41,161 nucleotides of DNA, taken from Stutzerimonas stutzeri. Lineage in GTDB: Bacteria; Pseudomonadota; Gammaproteobacteria; Pseudomonadales; Pseudomonadaceae. The position numbers and the translations under genes were made by a program. The DNA is taken from assembly GCF_002890895.1 (NCBI RefSeq), contig NZ_POUL01000016.1, forward strand, positions 1-41,161, written 5' to 3'. Below, piece after piece: positions 25,677 through 33,704 of this stretch. The number at the start of each line of letters is the position of its first letter. The first letter of the stretch is position 1. Under the pieces are notes generated by a model. The model was not told where the DNA came from and did no database searches. It worked only from the letters and a program-made list of their open reading frames with translations.

Positions 25677-26372
25677 ATGGGGGCGTATCTGGCTGAACTA
25701 TTGGTCATCGAGGACGATCAGGTACTGAGCGCGCAGTTGGGAGAGTTGCTTCGCCTGCAGGGGTACGCGGTGCGGTTGAGCCCGTTGGGCGAGAGTGGTC
25801 TGGCGATGGCACTGGCTAGCGCGCCGGACCTGGTTCTGCTGGACGTAATGTTGCCGGACGTGAGCGGCTTTTCGGTATTGCGTCGCTTGCGCGAGCAGCA
25901 ACAAACTCCGGTGATCATGCTGACCGCGTGTGGTGCCGAGGAGGAACGTATCCGAGGCTTGCGTCACGGCGCGGATGACTACCTTGCCAAACCCTTCAAC
26001 CTGACGGAATTGCAGCTGCGCATCGATGCCATATTGCGGCGCACACGCAGCGCCGATAGCAGGGCAGTCCAGCCCCCTTCGTTGAATATCGAAACGCTGG
26101 CGTTGGACAGACACACGCTACGCGCCCGCGTTGGTGAGCAGGATTTGGCGCTAACGCCCTTGCAGTTTCGGCTGCTCTGGCAACTGATGTTGCAACGCGG
26201 CGAAGTGCTGACCAAGCCGTATTTGTACCGGGTCGTGTTCGAGCGCGAGCACAGCGGCTACGACCGCAGCCTCGACATGCACATCAGCCGCATCCGCCGC
26301 CGACTGGCCGAAGCCGGGCTGGCCGCCGATCGCCTGCAGACGCTCCACGGCCGCGGTTACAGCTTCCAATGA
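25677..26372 (+). CDS. OmpR/PhoB-family response regulator
   Basis: A 231-residue DNA-binding response regulator. Receiver domain 8-120 with acidic residues E12/D13/D14 (VIEDDQ), phospho-acceptor D56 (LLDVMLPD), T83 and K105 (LAKPFN). C-terminal winged helix at about 135-230 (LALTPLQFRLLWQLM, SLDMHISRIRRRL and LHGRGYSF). The start at 25677 has GGGAG eight bases before it; an ATG 30 bases upstream lacks one. Its stop overlaps the kinase start as ATGA. Because a Fur-like box precedes it and a TonB receptor gene follows, it probably belongs to the PfeR/PirR-type systems that induce a siderophore receptor. Confidence 0.92.
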   Translation: MGAYLAELLVIEDDQVLSAQLGELLRLQGYAVRLSPLGESGLAMALASAPDLVLLDVMLPDVSGFSVLRRLREQQQTPVIMLTACGAEEERIRGLRHGADDYLAKPFNLTELQLRIDAILRRTRSADSRAVQPPSLNIETLALDRHTLRARVGEQDLALTPLQFRLLWQLMLQRGEVLTKPYLYRVVFEREHSGYDRSLDMHISRIRRRLAEAGLAADRLQTLHGRGYSFQ

Positions 26373-27709
26373 ACCGGCGGTTGTTCTGGAAACTATGCCT
26401 TGGCGTCGCCCTTGGGAGTGTGGCGCTGTTCTGGGTCATCGCGCGTCTGAGCGGTCAGGCAGAGGAGCAGATGAGCTTCATCGATGCCGAGCACCAGCGC
26501 ACTTTGCGTGAGTACGGCGCGCAGGCTGAGGCCCTGTACCGCGCCGGCGATGAAAAGGCGCTGCAGCAATGGTTGCAGCGGCTTCAGCAGCAAGAGCAAA
26601 CCTGGGCGGCGATCATCGATCCCCAGTTACGCGCGCTTGCCGGAAGTGAACTGTCCGAGCGCTTCATGCGGGAGTTCAGTCTTGGGAGGGATCCGTCCTG
26701 GAAGATTCATCTCTACTTTCAGGAAAACCCGATCATGGATGTGCCGTTCGCCGACGGGCAGCTGCGTTTCCTGATCCAGCTGCCGCAGCGCATGCGTCCG
26801 GGGCATTACTGGTATCCGGCTCGGCTGCTACTCGAGCTGGTGTTGCCGCTGGTGTTGTTGGTCTGCGGTTGCTTGTTGCTATATCGCCACTTGATGCAGC
26901 CGCTGCGAAGGCTGGAGCAGGCGACTCGCCAGTTCAGCGAAGGGGATTATTCAGCTCGTGCGGGAGCGCTGTTGGGCTCGCGGCGCGATGAATTGGCTGG
27001 GGTGGCCGAAACTTTCGACGCCATGGCTGAGCGCATCGGCGGTTTGATCATTGATCAGCGCCAGCGACTGGCTGAAATGTCCCATGAGCTTAGAACGCCG
27101 CTGGCACGCATCGAGATGGCGGTCAGCCTGGCGGAGCAGGGCGGCGACAGTGCTGCATTGCTGCCCCGCATTCGCCAGGATTGTTCGGCAATGCGTCGCT
27201 TGGTCGAAGATGCACTGACCCTCAGTTGGCTGGAGACGGAGCGGCCAATGCTGCGTGACGAAACGCTGGATCTGACGGACTTGCTGGACAGCATTCTTGA
27301 CGATGCACGCTTCGAATATCCGGATCGCCAAATCGAAACGCAGCTACCCACCGATGCAGAGCTGGTTGGCAGCTGCCACCGCTCGCTTGGCCAAGCGGTC
27401 GAGAACATCGTGCGTAATGCACTCGATCACACCCCGCCGGGCAAAAAAGTGTGGGTTCAACTTCAGGCCGAAGCCGAAAGGTATCGGCTGGACATCATTG
27501 ATCAGGGGCCGGGCGTACCACCGCCGTGGCTTGAGCGTATTTTTCAGCCGTTCGAGCGCGTCAGCGATGACCGCCCAGGTTTTGGTCTGGGGCTGGCTTT
27601 GGCCCAACGACAGATTGGTGCGATTGGCGGGCGTCTGGCAGCGACAAACCACGAGCAAGGCGGGTTGTGCATGACGATCTGGCTGCCTCGCACCGCGGAC
27701 ACAACGTAA
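26369..27709 (+). CDS. Sensor histidine kinase partner of the response regulator
   Basis: A 446-residue inner-membrane kinase. Helix one at about 10-26; a periplasmic sensor of about 120 residues without a recognised fold; helix two at about 151-172 (LLLELVLPLVLLVCGCLLLY); HAMP; HisKA with H239 in MSHELRTPLARIE; HATPase with ENIVRNALDH (N box), DQGPGVPP (G1) and GFGLGLAL (G2). All catalytic boxes are intact. It overlaps the regulator gene by 4 bases. The periplasmic part probably detects a ferric siderophore or related ligand taken up by the neighbouring receptor; this is inferred from context. Confidence 0.92.
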   Translation: MNRRLFWKLCLGVALGSVALFWVIARLSGQAEEQMSFIDAEHQRTLREYGAQAEALYRAGDEKALQQWLQRLQQQEQTWAAIIDPQLRALAGSELSERFMREFSLGRDPSWKIHLYFQENPIMDVPFADGQLRFLIQLPQRMRPGHYWYPARLLLELVLPLVLLVCGCLLLYRHLMQPLRRLEQATRQFSEGDYSARAGALLGSRRDELAGVAETFDAMAERIGGLIIDQRQRLAEMSHELRTPLARIEMAVSLAEQGGDSAALLPRIRQDCSAMRRLVEDALTLSWLETERPMLRDETLDLTDLLDSILDDARFEYPDRQIETQLPTDAELVGSCHRSLGQAVENIVRNALDHTPPGKKVWVQLQAEAERYRLDIIDQGPGVPPPWLERIFQPFERVSDDRPGFGLGLALAQRQIGAIGGRLAATNHEQGGLCMTIWLPRTADTT

Positions 27710-27746
27710 CAGTTGTAAAAGTGATACGCGCTGACGGTATTGTGGG

Positions 27747-27779
27747 TGAGAATCGTTAATACGAAACGTTCGCATTAAT
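27747..27779. promoter_or_regulatory. Fur-like box overlapping an inverted repeat, TonB-receptor promoter
   Basis: TGAGAATCGTTAAT (27747-27760) resembles a Fur box. Overlapping it, GTTAATACGAA (27755-27765) and TTCGCATTAAT (27769-27779) match as an 11-bp inverted repeat with 9 of 11 pairs. This second symmetry is a candidate site for the response regulator encoded just upstream. Overlap of the two would let iron status and ligand sensing converge. Confidence 0.5.
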
Positions 27780-27794
27780 GGTCCGAGGTTCTTC

Positions 27795-29756
27795 ATGCAA
27801 CACTGTCCTATCCCGCTATCGCTTCTCGGTTCGCTGTCGTTTGCTGCGCTGATGGTCGCCATGCCCTGCCAGGCACAAGCGCAGACCAAGGAGCCGTTGG
27901 AACTGGGCGGCAGCGAGGTAACTGCACGCCACATACAAGGCGACAGCGTCGAAGCCGAACAGCTAGAGCATTATCAAGCGGCTGACCTACAGGATGTATT
28001 CGAGGCCAGCCCCGAGGTGTCTGTCGGCGGCGGCCCCGGTGTGGCTCAGAAGCTTTACCTGCGGGGTCTTGAAGATACGCTGTTGAACATCACCATCGAC
28101 GGCGCCAACCAGCCGGGCCAGACCTTCCACCATACCGGTCGTATTGGAATAGAGCCGGAGCTGCTCAAGCGTGCCGAGGTCCAGCCCGGCACCGGCGACG
28201 CAACGGCAGGGCCGGGCGCCCTGGGCGGCTCGATCCGTTTCGTGACCAAAGACCCGGACGACCTGCTGCGTGCGGGGGAGCGCGTCGGCGCGTTAGTCAA
28301 AGGGACCTACTTCAGCAATGCCGAAGGCTACAAGACCAGCACCAGCCTGTTCGGTCGGTTCAACGATGCCTGGTCTGCCATGGCGGTCGCAACCTACCAG
28401 GACCAGAACGACTATGAGGACGGCAATGGTCAGGATGTGCTTGGTACCGGAGCGCGCCAGAAGCTGGGGTTCGCCAAGCTGGTAGGGCGACTGACAGATG
28501 AGCAGACGTTGCGCCTGTCCTATGAGCAACGTACCGATGAGGGCGAACGCAGCCAGCGTCCTCAGTGGATTCCAAGCGGCTTCAACCCGCTGTTCCCGCT
28601 GGAGACGGAGCGCGAAACCCTGACGTTGAATTACGGCTGGAACCCGCAGAACAACGACCTGCTCGATGTCGAAGTGACGACCTACCATACCTCTACTGAG
28701 CTCCAGCAAGACGGCCGCTATGGGTTGTACATCGGTGACACCACCAGCGCCGGCCTGGACGTGCGCAACACCAGCGAGCTGGACGCCCATCGTTTGACCT
28801 ACGGGGTCGACTACCGAGATGACCGGACTCGGCTGGGGCCGGAGGGTGACCGAGATCTGGATGAGGAAACCGGCGATGTGCTGGGCTTCTATCTACAGGA
28901 CAGCTATCAGGCTACCGAGAAGCTGCTGCTCGGCATGGGCGTGCGCTACGACCGCTACCGCCTCGACGACCGCGACGGCCAGGATTTTTCGGACGCCGGC
29001 TTCAGCCCCAACGTGGGCCTTCGTTATCAGCTGACTCCGGAACTGGCCCTGCTTGCCAGCCATGCGCAGGCGTTACGTGGGGTGCAGGTACGCGATGCGT
29101 TCAAGCTCGACGCCTCTGGCAACGATCCGGATCTGGACGCCGAAAAGGCTCGCACCAATGAGGTCGGATTCGAATATCGCCAGGGCGGGCTGGAGCTGTC
29201 CGGGCGGGTCTATGACACCCGCGTGCGTGATGCGATCTACGATCCGAGCGGCCGTCCCAACCTTTACGTCAATGGCGGGACGCTAGAGACTCAGGGTGTG
29301 CTGCTGCAGAGCGCCTACTACTGGCAGCAGCTGAGCGTCGGGCTGAGCTACCACCACAACGATACCGAGCTGGAGGGTGAGCCGCTGAATGTCTACGAGC
29401 ACAATGGACTGGGCACGACACTGGACGACACCTGGACCGGTTTCGCCGATTACCGCGCGACGGACAGGTTGAGTTTCGGCTGGCAGGGCCGCTTTGTTAC
29501 CGCTGTCGATTCGTTGCGTACGGGCGTAGGCACCGTTGATAAGGCCGGTTACGGTGTGCACGATCTCTATGCTCAGTGGGCGGCGTTGAGCGACGACCGG
29601 CTCGTCTTCAACCTGACGCTAAAGAACCTGTTCGACAAACAATACTTGGACCACGCCAGCAACGAAGACTTCGAGAATATCCCGGGTTATGAAGGTGTTC
29701 GAGGCAGTTACGAGCCAGGCCGTGAACTGCGACTGGGAGTCGCGCTGCGTATCTGA
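27795..29756 (+). CDS. TonB-dependent outer-membrane receptor
   Basis: A 653-residue receptor. Signal peptide 1-29 (ending QAQAQ), plug domain at about 40-165 with VQPGTGDATAGPGALGGSIRF (the usual plug core), then a 22-strand-type barrel ending in LRLGVALRI; the last residue is Ile rather than the usual Phe or Trp. The TonB box is not obvious but could be LELGGSEVTA. No heme FRAP/NPNL motif and few methionines, arguing against heme and copper substrates. Preceded by an overlapping Fur-like box and inverted repeat and by a two-component system, it is most likely an iron-chelate (siderophore) receptor. The ligand is not determined. Confidence 0.9.
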   Translation: MQHCPIPLSLLGSLSFAALMVAMPCQAQAQTKEPLELGGSEVTARHIQGDSVEAEQLEHYQAADLQDVFEASPEVSVGGGPGVAQKLYLRGLEDTLLNITIDGANQPGQTFHHTGRIGIEPELLKRAEVQPGTGDATAGPGALGGSIRFVTKDPDDLLRAGERVGALVKGTYFSNAEGYKTSTSLFGRFNDAWSAMAVATYQDQNDYEDGNGQDVLGTGARQKLGFAKLVGRLTDEQTLRLSYEQRTDEGERSQRPQWIPSGFNPLFPLETERETLTLNYGWNPQNNDLLDVEVTTYHTSTELQQDGRYGLYIGDTTSAGLDVRNTSELDAHRLTYGVDYRDDRTRLGPEGDRDLDEETGDVLGFYLQDSYQATEKLLLGMGVRYDRYRLDDRDGQDFSDAGFSPNVGLRYQLTPELALLASHAQALRGVQVRDAFKLDASGNDPDLDAEKARTNEVGFEYRQGGLELSGRVYDTRVRDAIYDPSGRPNLYVNGGTLETQGVLLQSAYYWQQLSVGLSYHHNDTELEGEPLNVYEHNGLGTTLDDTWTGFADYRATDRLSFGWQGRFVTAVDSLRTGVGTVDKAGYGVHDLYAQWAALSDDRLVFNLTLKNLFDKQYLDHASNEDFENIPGYEGVRGSYEPGRELRLGVALRI

Positions 29757-29782
29757 GAAGGGTTAAAACGAAGAAGGGAGTA

Positions 29783-29805
29783 TTGCCGGCATCAGATGCC
29801 GGCAA
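29783..29805. terminator. Bidirectional hairpin between convergent genes
   Basis: TTGCCGGCAT (29783-29792) and ATGCCGGCAA (29796-29805) form a perfect 10-bp stem with loop CAG. It lies between the end of the TonB-receptor gene (29756) and the end of the small minus-strand gene (29821), serving both. Confidence 0.75.
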
Positions 29806-29820
29806 CTTTATCTGATTCCG

Positions 29821-30006
29821 TCAGCCTGCCCGGCGCTGGAGATGGTGGTCGTCAGGTAGCTGATGTGGCGCTGCCAAGCGCGACTCGAGTGTTTGAACAA
29901 AGGCTCGCGCCTCGGACTCATTGCGAAACGTCACCTTGTTTCGGTCCATGCGAACCTCCCAGCTGCTGCCTTCGAATGACGTAAGCGGTCGGACTTGGAT
30001 ATCCAT
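29821..30006 (-). CDS. Small hypothetical protein (61 aa)
   Basis: A 61-residue protein starting MDIQVRPLTSFEGSSWEVRM and continuing VTFRNESEARAFVQTLESRL: a short beta-hairpin followed by a helix, with a polar tail rich in His and Gln. No signal or membrane segment. A very good GGAGG ribosome-binding site precedes the ATG at 30006, which is the reason for calling it. I recognise no family with certainty; small proteins of this beta-beta-alpha pattern are common in Pseudomonas. Confidence 0.7.
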   Translation of the reverse strand: MDIQVRPLTSFEGSSWEVRMDRNKVTFRNESEARAFVQTLESRLAAPHQLPDDHHLQRRAG

Positions 30007-30119
30007 GATGCCTCCGGGGTCTGGAAAAGACAGAGGAACGCTAGTCCTCAGTCCGCTACCCGTCAATTTGCATCATTGACGCAGCATCAGCCGCTTCGGG
30101 ATCTCACTGGCGTCGCACG

Positions 30120-30893
30120 CTAGCCGCCCATCCGCGCGCTGATCTTGCGTGCAACTTCCCGCAGCCGCTTCGCCGCGTCGCCGTCCGCTCCAGCCATGAA
30201 GCCAGGCTCGCCGCCGACAATGGTGATGACGCCTGCCAATCGCTGATCGCCACTGAACAGCGGTGCTGAGAGTGCGTTAACGCCGGCCATCAACAGACCG
30301 TGCACAGGCTGGATGTGGGTGCGTTGCAGTTCGCTCATGGTGTGCAGCAGCGCATCAGGAGTGGGGGCCGAGGGAAGCTTTAGTTCCGCTTCGCGCAATT
30401 GTGCGGTTTCGGCATTGGGCATGAACGCGTTGAACACGAGCCCAGTGGAGGAGCCCAGCAGGGGTAGCACCGAGCCCACCTGTGTCACCAGCGTCACGGC
30501 ACGCACCGCCTGCTCGACATGCACGACGGCCGGGCCGCGATTGCCCCATACCGCCAGAAAGCAGGTTTCGTTGAGTTCGTCGCGCAGCTGCGCCAGATGC
30601 GGCGTCGCCAGTTTGACCACGTCCAGTCGGCCCAAAGCGGCCAACCCTACGAACAGCGCGGCGCGGCCCAGCCCGTAGTGGTTGGTCAGCGGATCCTGTT
30701 CGGCGAAACCGCTGGCCATCAGTGCCTGCAAATAACGATGGACCTTGCTGGCGGGCATGCCGACATGCTCGGCCAGGCGCGACAAGGAGGTCGCCGGGGC
30801 CAATTCGGCCAGCGCCGTGAGGATGTCCGTGCCTACCTCGGCGGCCTGCACTTTCTGTCGACGTGGCGTCGTGTCCGCGTTGCTGTCTGCCAT
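30120..30893 (-). CDS. hmgR: IclR-family repressor of homogentisate catabolism
   Basis: A 257-residue IclR regulator: winged helix at about 18-80 (TDILTALAELAPATSLSRLAEHVGMPASKVHRYL) and a C-terminal ligand-binding GAF-like domain (FLAVWGNRGPAVVHVEQ, GLVFNAFM and GVNALSAPLFSGDQ). It is transcribed away from hmgA, with a 116-bp gap that holds the probable operator. HmgR proteins of Pseudomonas repress hmg genes and release on binding homogentisate; function here is inferred from position and family. The start at 30893 is an ATG; a TTG three codons earlier is possible. A broken relative lies at 25238-25441. Confidence 0.88.
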   Translation of the reverse strand: MADSNADTTPRRQKVQAAEVGTDILTALAELAPATSLSRLAEHVGMPASKVHRYLQALMASGFAEQDPLTNHYGLGRAALFVGLAALGRLDVVKLATPHLAQLRDELNETCFLAVWGNRGPAVVHVEQAVRAVTLVTQVGSVLPLLGSSTGLVFNAFMPNAETAQLREAELKLPSAPTPDALLHTMSELQRTHIQPVHGLLMAGVNALSAPLFSGDQRLAGVITIVGGEPGFMAGADGDAAKRLREVARKISARMGG

Positions 30894-30972
30894 GGTTTCC
30901 AATGCCCGTTGTGCCGGCCTGCTTGAATAAGGCGCTGTTTATAGCTTGACGCCCCAGTGAGTTCAAATTACT

Positions 30973-30997
30973 TTTTGCGTAACCTCGTTACGCAAAA
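30973..30997. promoter_or_regulatory. Perfect palindrome between hmgR and hmgA, probable HmgR operator
   Basis: TTTTGCGTAAC (30973-30983) and GTTACGCAAAA (30987-30997) are exact 11-bp complements around CTC, only 12 bases before the hmgA start. A binding protein here would block transcription or translation start directly. The same CGTAA-N5-TTACGCAAAA core is found upstream of hpd. Confidence 0.75.
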
Positions 30998-31009
30998 TGA
31001 GAGACGGCT

Positions 31010-32314
31010 ATGCAACCACAACAACAAATGGGCGAAACCTCTCGATACCTGTCCGGCTTCGGCAACGAATTCAGCAGCGAGGCCCTGCCGGGCGCACTGC
31101 CGGTCGGCCAGAATTCGCCGCAGACGGTGCCCTACGGCCTGTATACCGAGTTGCTCTCCGGCACTGCTTTTACCGTGGCACGCAGCGAAGCAAGGAGGAC
31201 CTGGCTATACCGCATTCGGCCCTCGGCCAATCACGGGCAATACCAGCGCCTGGAGCGGCAGCTGAACAGCGAGTTGGGGCCGATCACACCCAACCGACTG
31301 CGTTGGAATCCTGAACCCTTTCCGGAAAGCGCGACTGATTTTCTCGACGGGCTGACGTGCGTAGTCGCCAACGCCGAGCCCAGTCAGCCTGCCGGGGCGA
31401 GCATCTACCGCTACGCAGCCAATCAGTCGATGGAACGAGTGTTCTTCAACGCCGACGGCGAGCTCTTGATAGTGCCGCAGCTGGGTGCGCTGAAACTGGT
31501 TACCGAACTGGGCGTGCTGGAGGTTGCACCGCTTGAGATCGCGGTGATCCCGCGCGGCATGCGCTTTCGGGTCGAGCTGCTGGACTCCACTGCGCGTGGC
31601 TATGTCTGCGAGAACCACGGATGTGCGCTGCGCCTGCCGGAGCTCGGACCGATTGGCAGCAATGGCCTGGCTAACCCGCGCGACTTCCTGACGCCGGTGG
31701 CGCACTTCGAAGAGCGCGACGAGCCGGTGCAGCTGGTACAGAAGTTTCTCGGCGAGCTCTGGTCGACTGAACTGGATCACTCACCATTGGATGTGGTCGC
31801 CTGGCATGGCAACAACGTGCCGTACAAGTATGACCTGCGCCGCTTCAACACCATCGGCACTGTCAGCTTCGATCATCCCGATCCGTCGATCTTCACCGTG
31901 CTGACCTCACCCAGCGCGGTTCACGGGATGGCCAATATCGATTTCGTGATTTTCCCGCCGCGCTGGATGGTGGCGGAGAACACCTTCCGTCCGCCGTGGT
32001 TCCACCGCAACCTGATGAACGAGTTCATGGGCCTGATCGATGGCGCCTACGACGCCAAGGCTGACGGCTTCCTGCCGAGTGGCGCCTCGTTGCACAACTG
32101 CATGAGCGCGCACGGCCCGGACCACCTGTCGACCGAGCAGGCGATCAAGACCGAACTCAAACCGCGCAAGATCGAAAACACCATGGCCTTCATGTTCGAG
32201 ACCGGCCAGGTGCTTCGCCCCACACGCCAGGCGCTGGAAAGCTCTCTGCTGCAGACTGAGTACGACAGCTGCTGGGCCGGCCTGGCCAAAACTTTCGACA
32301 AGAACCAGAAATGA
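31010..32314 (+). CDS. hmgA: Homogentisate 1,2-dioxygenase
   Basis: A 434-residue non-heme Fe(II) enzyme that opens the ring of homogentisate to maleylacetoacetate. The iron ligands known for the family are visible: H332 and E338 in [11 protein letters not shown] and H368 in [27 protein letters not shown] near the N-terminus is family-typical. Length is normal. The start follows the palindromic operator by 12 bases, with GAGA just upstream as a modest ribosome-binding site. fahA follows after 16 bases and is surely co-transcribed. Confidence 0.97.
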   Translation: MQPQQQMGETSRYLSGFGNEFSSEALPGALPVGQNSPQTVPYGLYTELLSGTAFTVARSEARRTWLYRIRPSANHGQYQRLERQLNSELGPITPNRLRWNPEPFPESATDFLDGLTCVVANAEPSQPAGASIYRYAANQSMERVFFNADGELLIVPQLGALKLVTELGVLEVAPLEIAVIPRGMRFRVELLDSTARGYVCENHGCALRLPELGPIGSNGLANPRDFLTPVAHFEERDEPVQLVQKFLGELWSTELDHSPLDVVAWHGNNVPYKYDLRRFNTIGTVSFDHPDPSIFTVLTSPSAVHGMANIDFVIFPPRWMVAENTFRPPWFHRNLMNEFMGLIDGAYDAKADGFLPSGASLHNCMSAHGPDHLSTEQAIKTELKPRKIENTMAFMFETGQVLRPTRQALESSLLQTEYDSCWAGLAKTFDKNQK

Positions 32315-32330
32315 CAGGACGGCACAGACC

Positions 32331-33632
32331 ATGACCGTACAAAACGATCAACGCAGCTGGGTCGAGTCGGCCAATGGCCATTCGGACTTTTCCCTCGCCA
32401 ACCTGCCGCTGGGCGTGTTCAGCCGTGACGGCGACCAGCCTCGCGGCGGCGTCGCCATTGGTGATTTCATCTTTGATCTGAGGGCAGCCTGCGAAGCGGG
32501 CCTATTCGATGGTCCAGCGCTGGAAGCGGCAAAGGCGGCCAGCGGCAACAGCCTCAATAGCTTCTTTGCGCTTGGAGCCCCAGCGCGCAAAGCGCTGCGC
32601 GGCGCGCTTAAGGACCTGCTGGGAGAGGGCAGTGCGCAGGGTGAGCGGCTGCAGGGCATGGGCGAGTCGCTGCTGCAGCCGATGGACCGTTGCCAGATGC
32701 ATCTGCCAGCCAAGGTGGGCGACTACACCGACTTCTATGTCGGCATCCACCACGCCAACAACGTCGGCAAGCTGTTCCGGCCGGACAACCCCTTGCTACC
32801 AAACTACAAGTACGTGCCCATCGGCTATCACGGCCGCGCTTCGACTATTGAGGTGTCCGGTGCGACAGTCAAACGCCCCAATGGCCAGACCCTGCCGCCG
32901 GGTGCCAGCGAGCCGAGCTTCGGGCCCAGCAAGCGGCTCGATCACGAGCTGGAACTGGGCATCTGGATCGGGCCGGGCAATGCGCGTGGTGAGTCAATCC
33001 CGATCGGTGAAGCGAGCAGCCATGTCGCCGGTTTCTGCCTTCTCAACGACTGGTCTGCACGTGATCTGCAAGCCTGGGAATACCAGCCATTGGGCCCGTT
33101 CCTCTCGAAGAGCTTCGCCACCAGCATCTCGCCATGGGTGGTGACGCCTGAAGCACTTGAGCCTTTCCGTTGCGCGCAGCCGGCACGTGCCGAAGGCGAT
33201 CCGCAGCCGTTGCCGTATCTTTTCGATGAGCAGGATCAGCAGCAGGGGGCGCTTGATATCGAACTTGAAGTGCTGTTGCTGACTGCGGCCATGCGCGACA
33301 AGGGTCAGCCTGCGCAGCGCATCGCCTTGAGCAGCACGAAGAACATGTACTGGACCGTGGCGCAGATGGTCGCGCACCACAGCGTCAACGGCTGCAGCCT
33401 GCAGCCAGGCGATCTGTTTGGCTCCGGCACCTTGTCCGGTAGCAGCCCTGAAAGCCTTGGCAGCCTGCTGGAGATCACCGCGGGCGGCAAGCAGCCGTTG
33501 GAACTGTCCAGTGGCGAAACCCGCACCTTCCTGGAAGACGGTGACGAGATCATTCTCAAGGCGCGTTGCCGTCGGGATGAGCTGTCGTCCATCGGTTTTG
33601 GCGAGTGTCGCGGGCGGGTGATGCCGGCCTGA
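32331..33632 (+). CDS. fahA: Fumarylacetoacetase
   Basis: A 433-residue hydrolase that splits fumarylacetoacetate into fumarate and acetoacetate, the last step of tyrosine breakdown. The metal and catalytic residues of the FAH family are visible: DYTDFYVGIHHANNVG (metal Asp and catalytic His), a DHELELGIW segment (two Glu) and LLNDWSARDLQAWE (Asp). Length is normal for the full-size enzyme. AGGA stands about 14 bases before the ATG. A strong terminator follows. The usual third gene, for maleylacetoacetate isomerase, is absent at this locus. Confidence 0.96.
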   Translation: MTVQNDQRSWVESANGHSDFSLANLPLGVFSRDGDQPRGGVAIGDFIFDLRAACEAGLFDGPALEAAKAASGNSLNSFFALGAPARKALRGALKDLLGEGSAQGERLQGMGESLLQPMDRCQMHLPAKVGDYTDFYVGIHHANNVGKLFRPDNPLLPNYKYVPIGYHGRASTIEVSGATVKRPNGQTLPPGASEPSFGPSKRLDHELELGIWIGPGNARGESIPIGEASSHVAGFCLLNDWSARDLQAWEYQPLGPFLSKSFATSISPWVVTPEALEPFRCAQPARAEGDPQPLPYLFDEQDQQQGALDIELEVLLLTAAMRDKGQPAQRIALSSTKNMYWTVAQMVAHHSVNGCSLQPGDLFGSGTLSGSSPESLGSLLEITAGGKQPLELSSGETRTFLEDGDEIILKARCRRDELSSIGFGECRGRVMPA

Positions 33633-33650
33633 TACTGAGAGCAGTGAGCA

Positions 33651-33685
33651 AAAAGCCCGGGCATGTTCAAACAGCCCGGGCTTTT
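33651..33685. terminator. Intrinsic bidirectional terminator
   Basis: AAAAGCCCGGGC (33651-33662) and GCCCGGGCTTTT (33674-33685) form a perfect 12-bp stem with flanking A and T runs on both strands. It serves fahA on the plus strand and the SGNH-protein gene on the minus strand. Confidence 0.9.
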
Positions 33686-33704
33686 ATATTTCTACACCCG
33701 CCAA

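Noticed and set aside
25677..29756. Copper-responsive CopRS system with an OprC/NosA receptor
   Set aside because: The receptor lacks Met/His copper motifs and has the wrong size, and the promoters carry Fur-like boxes.
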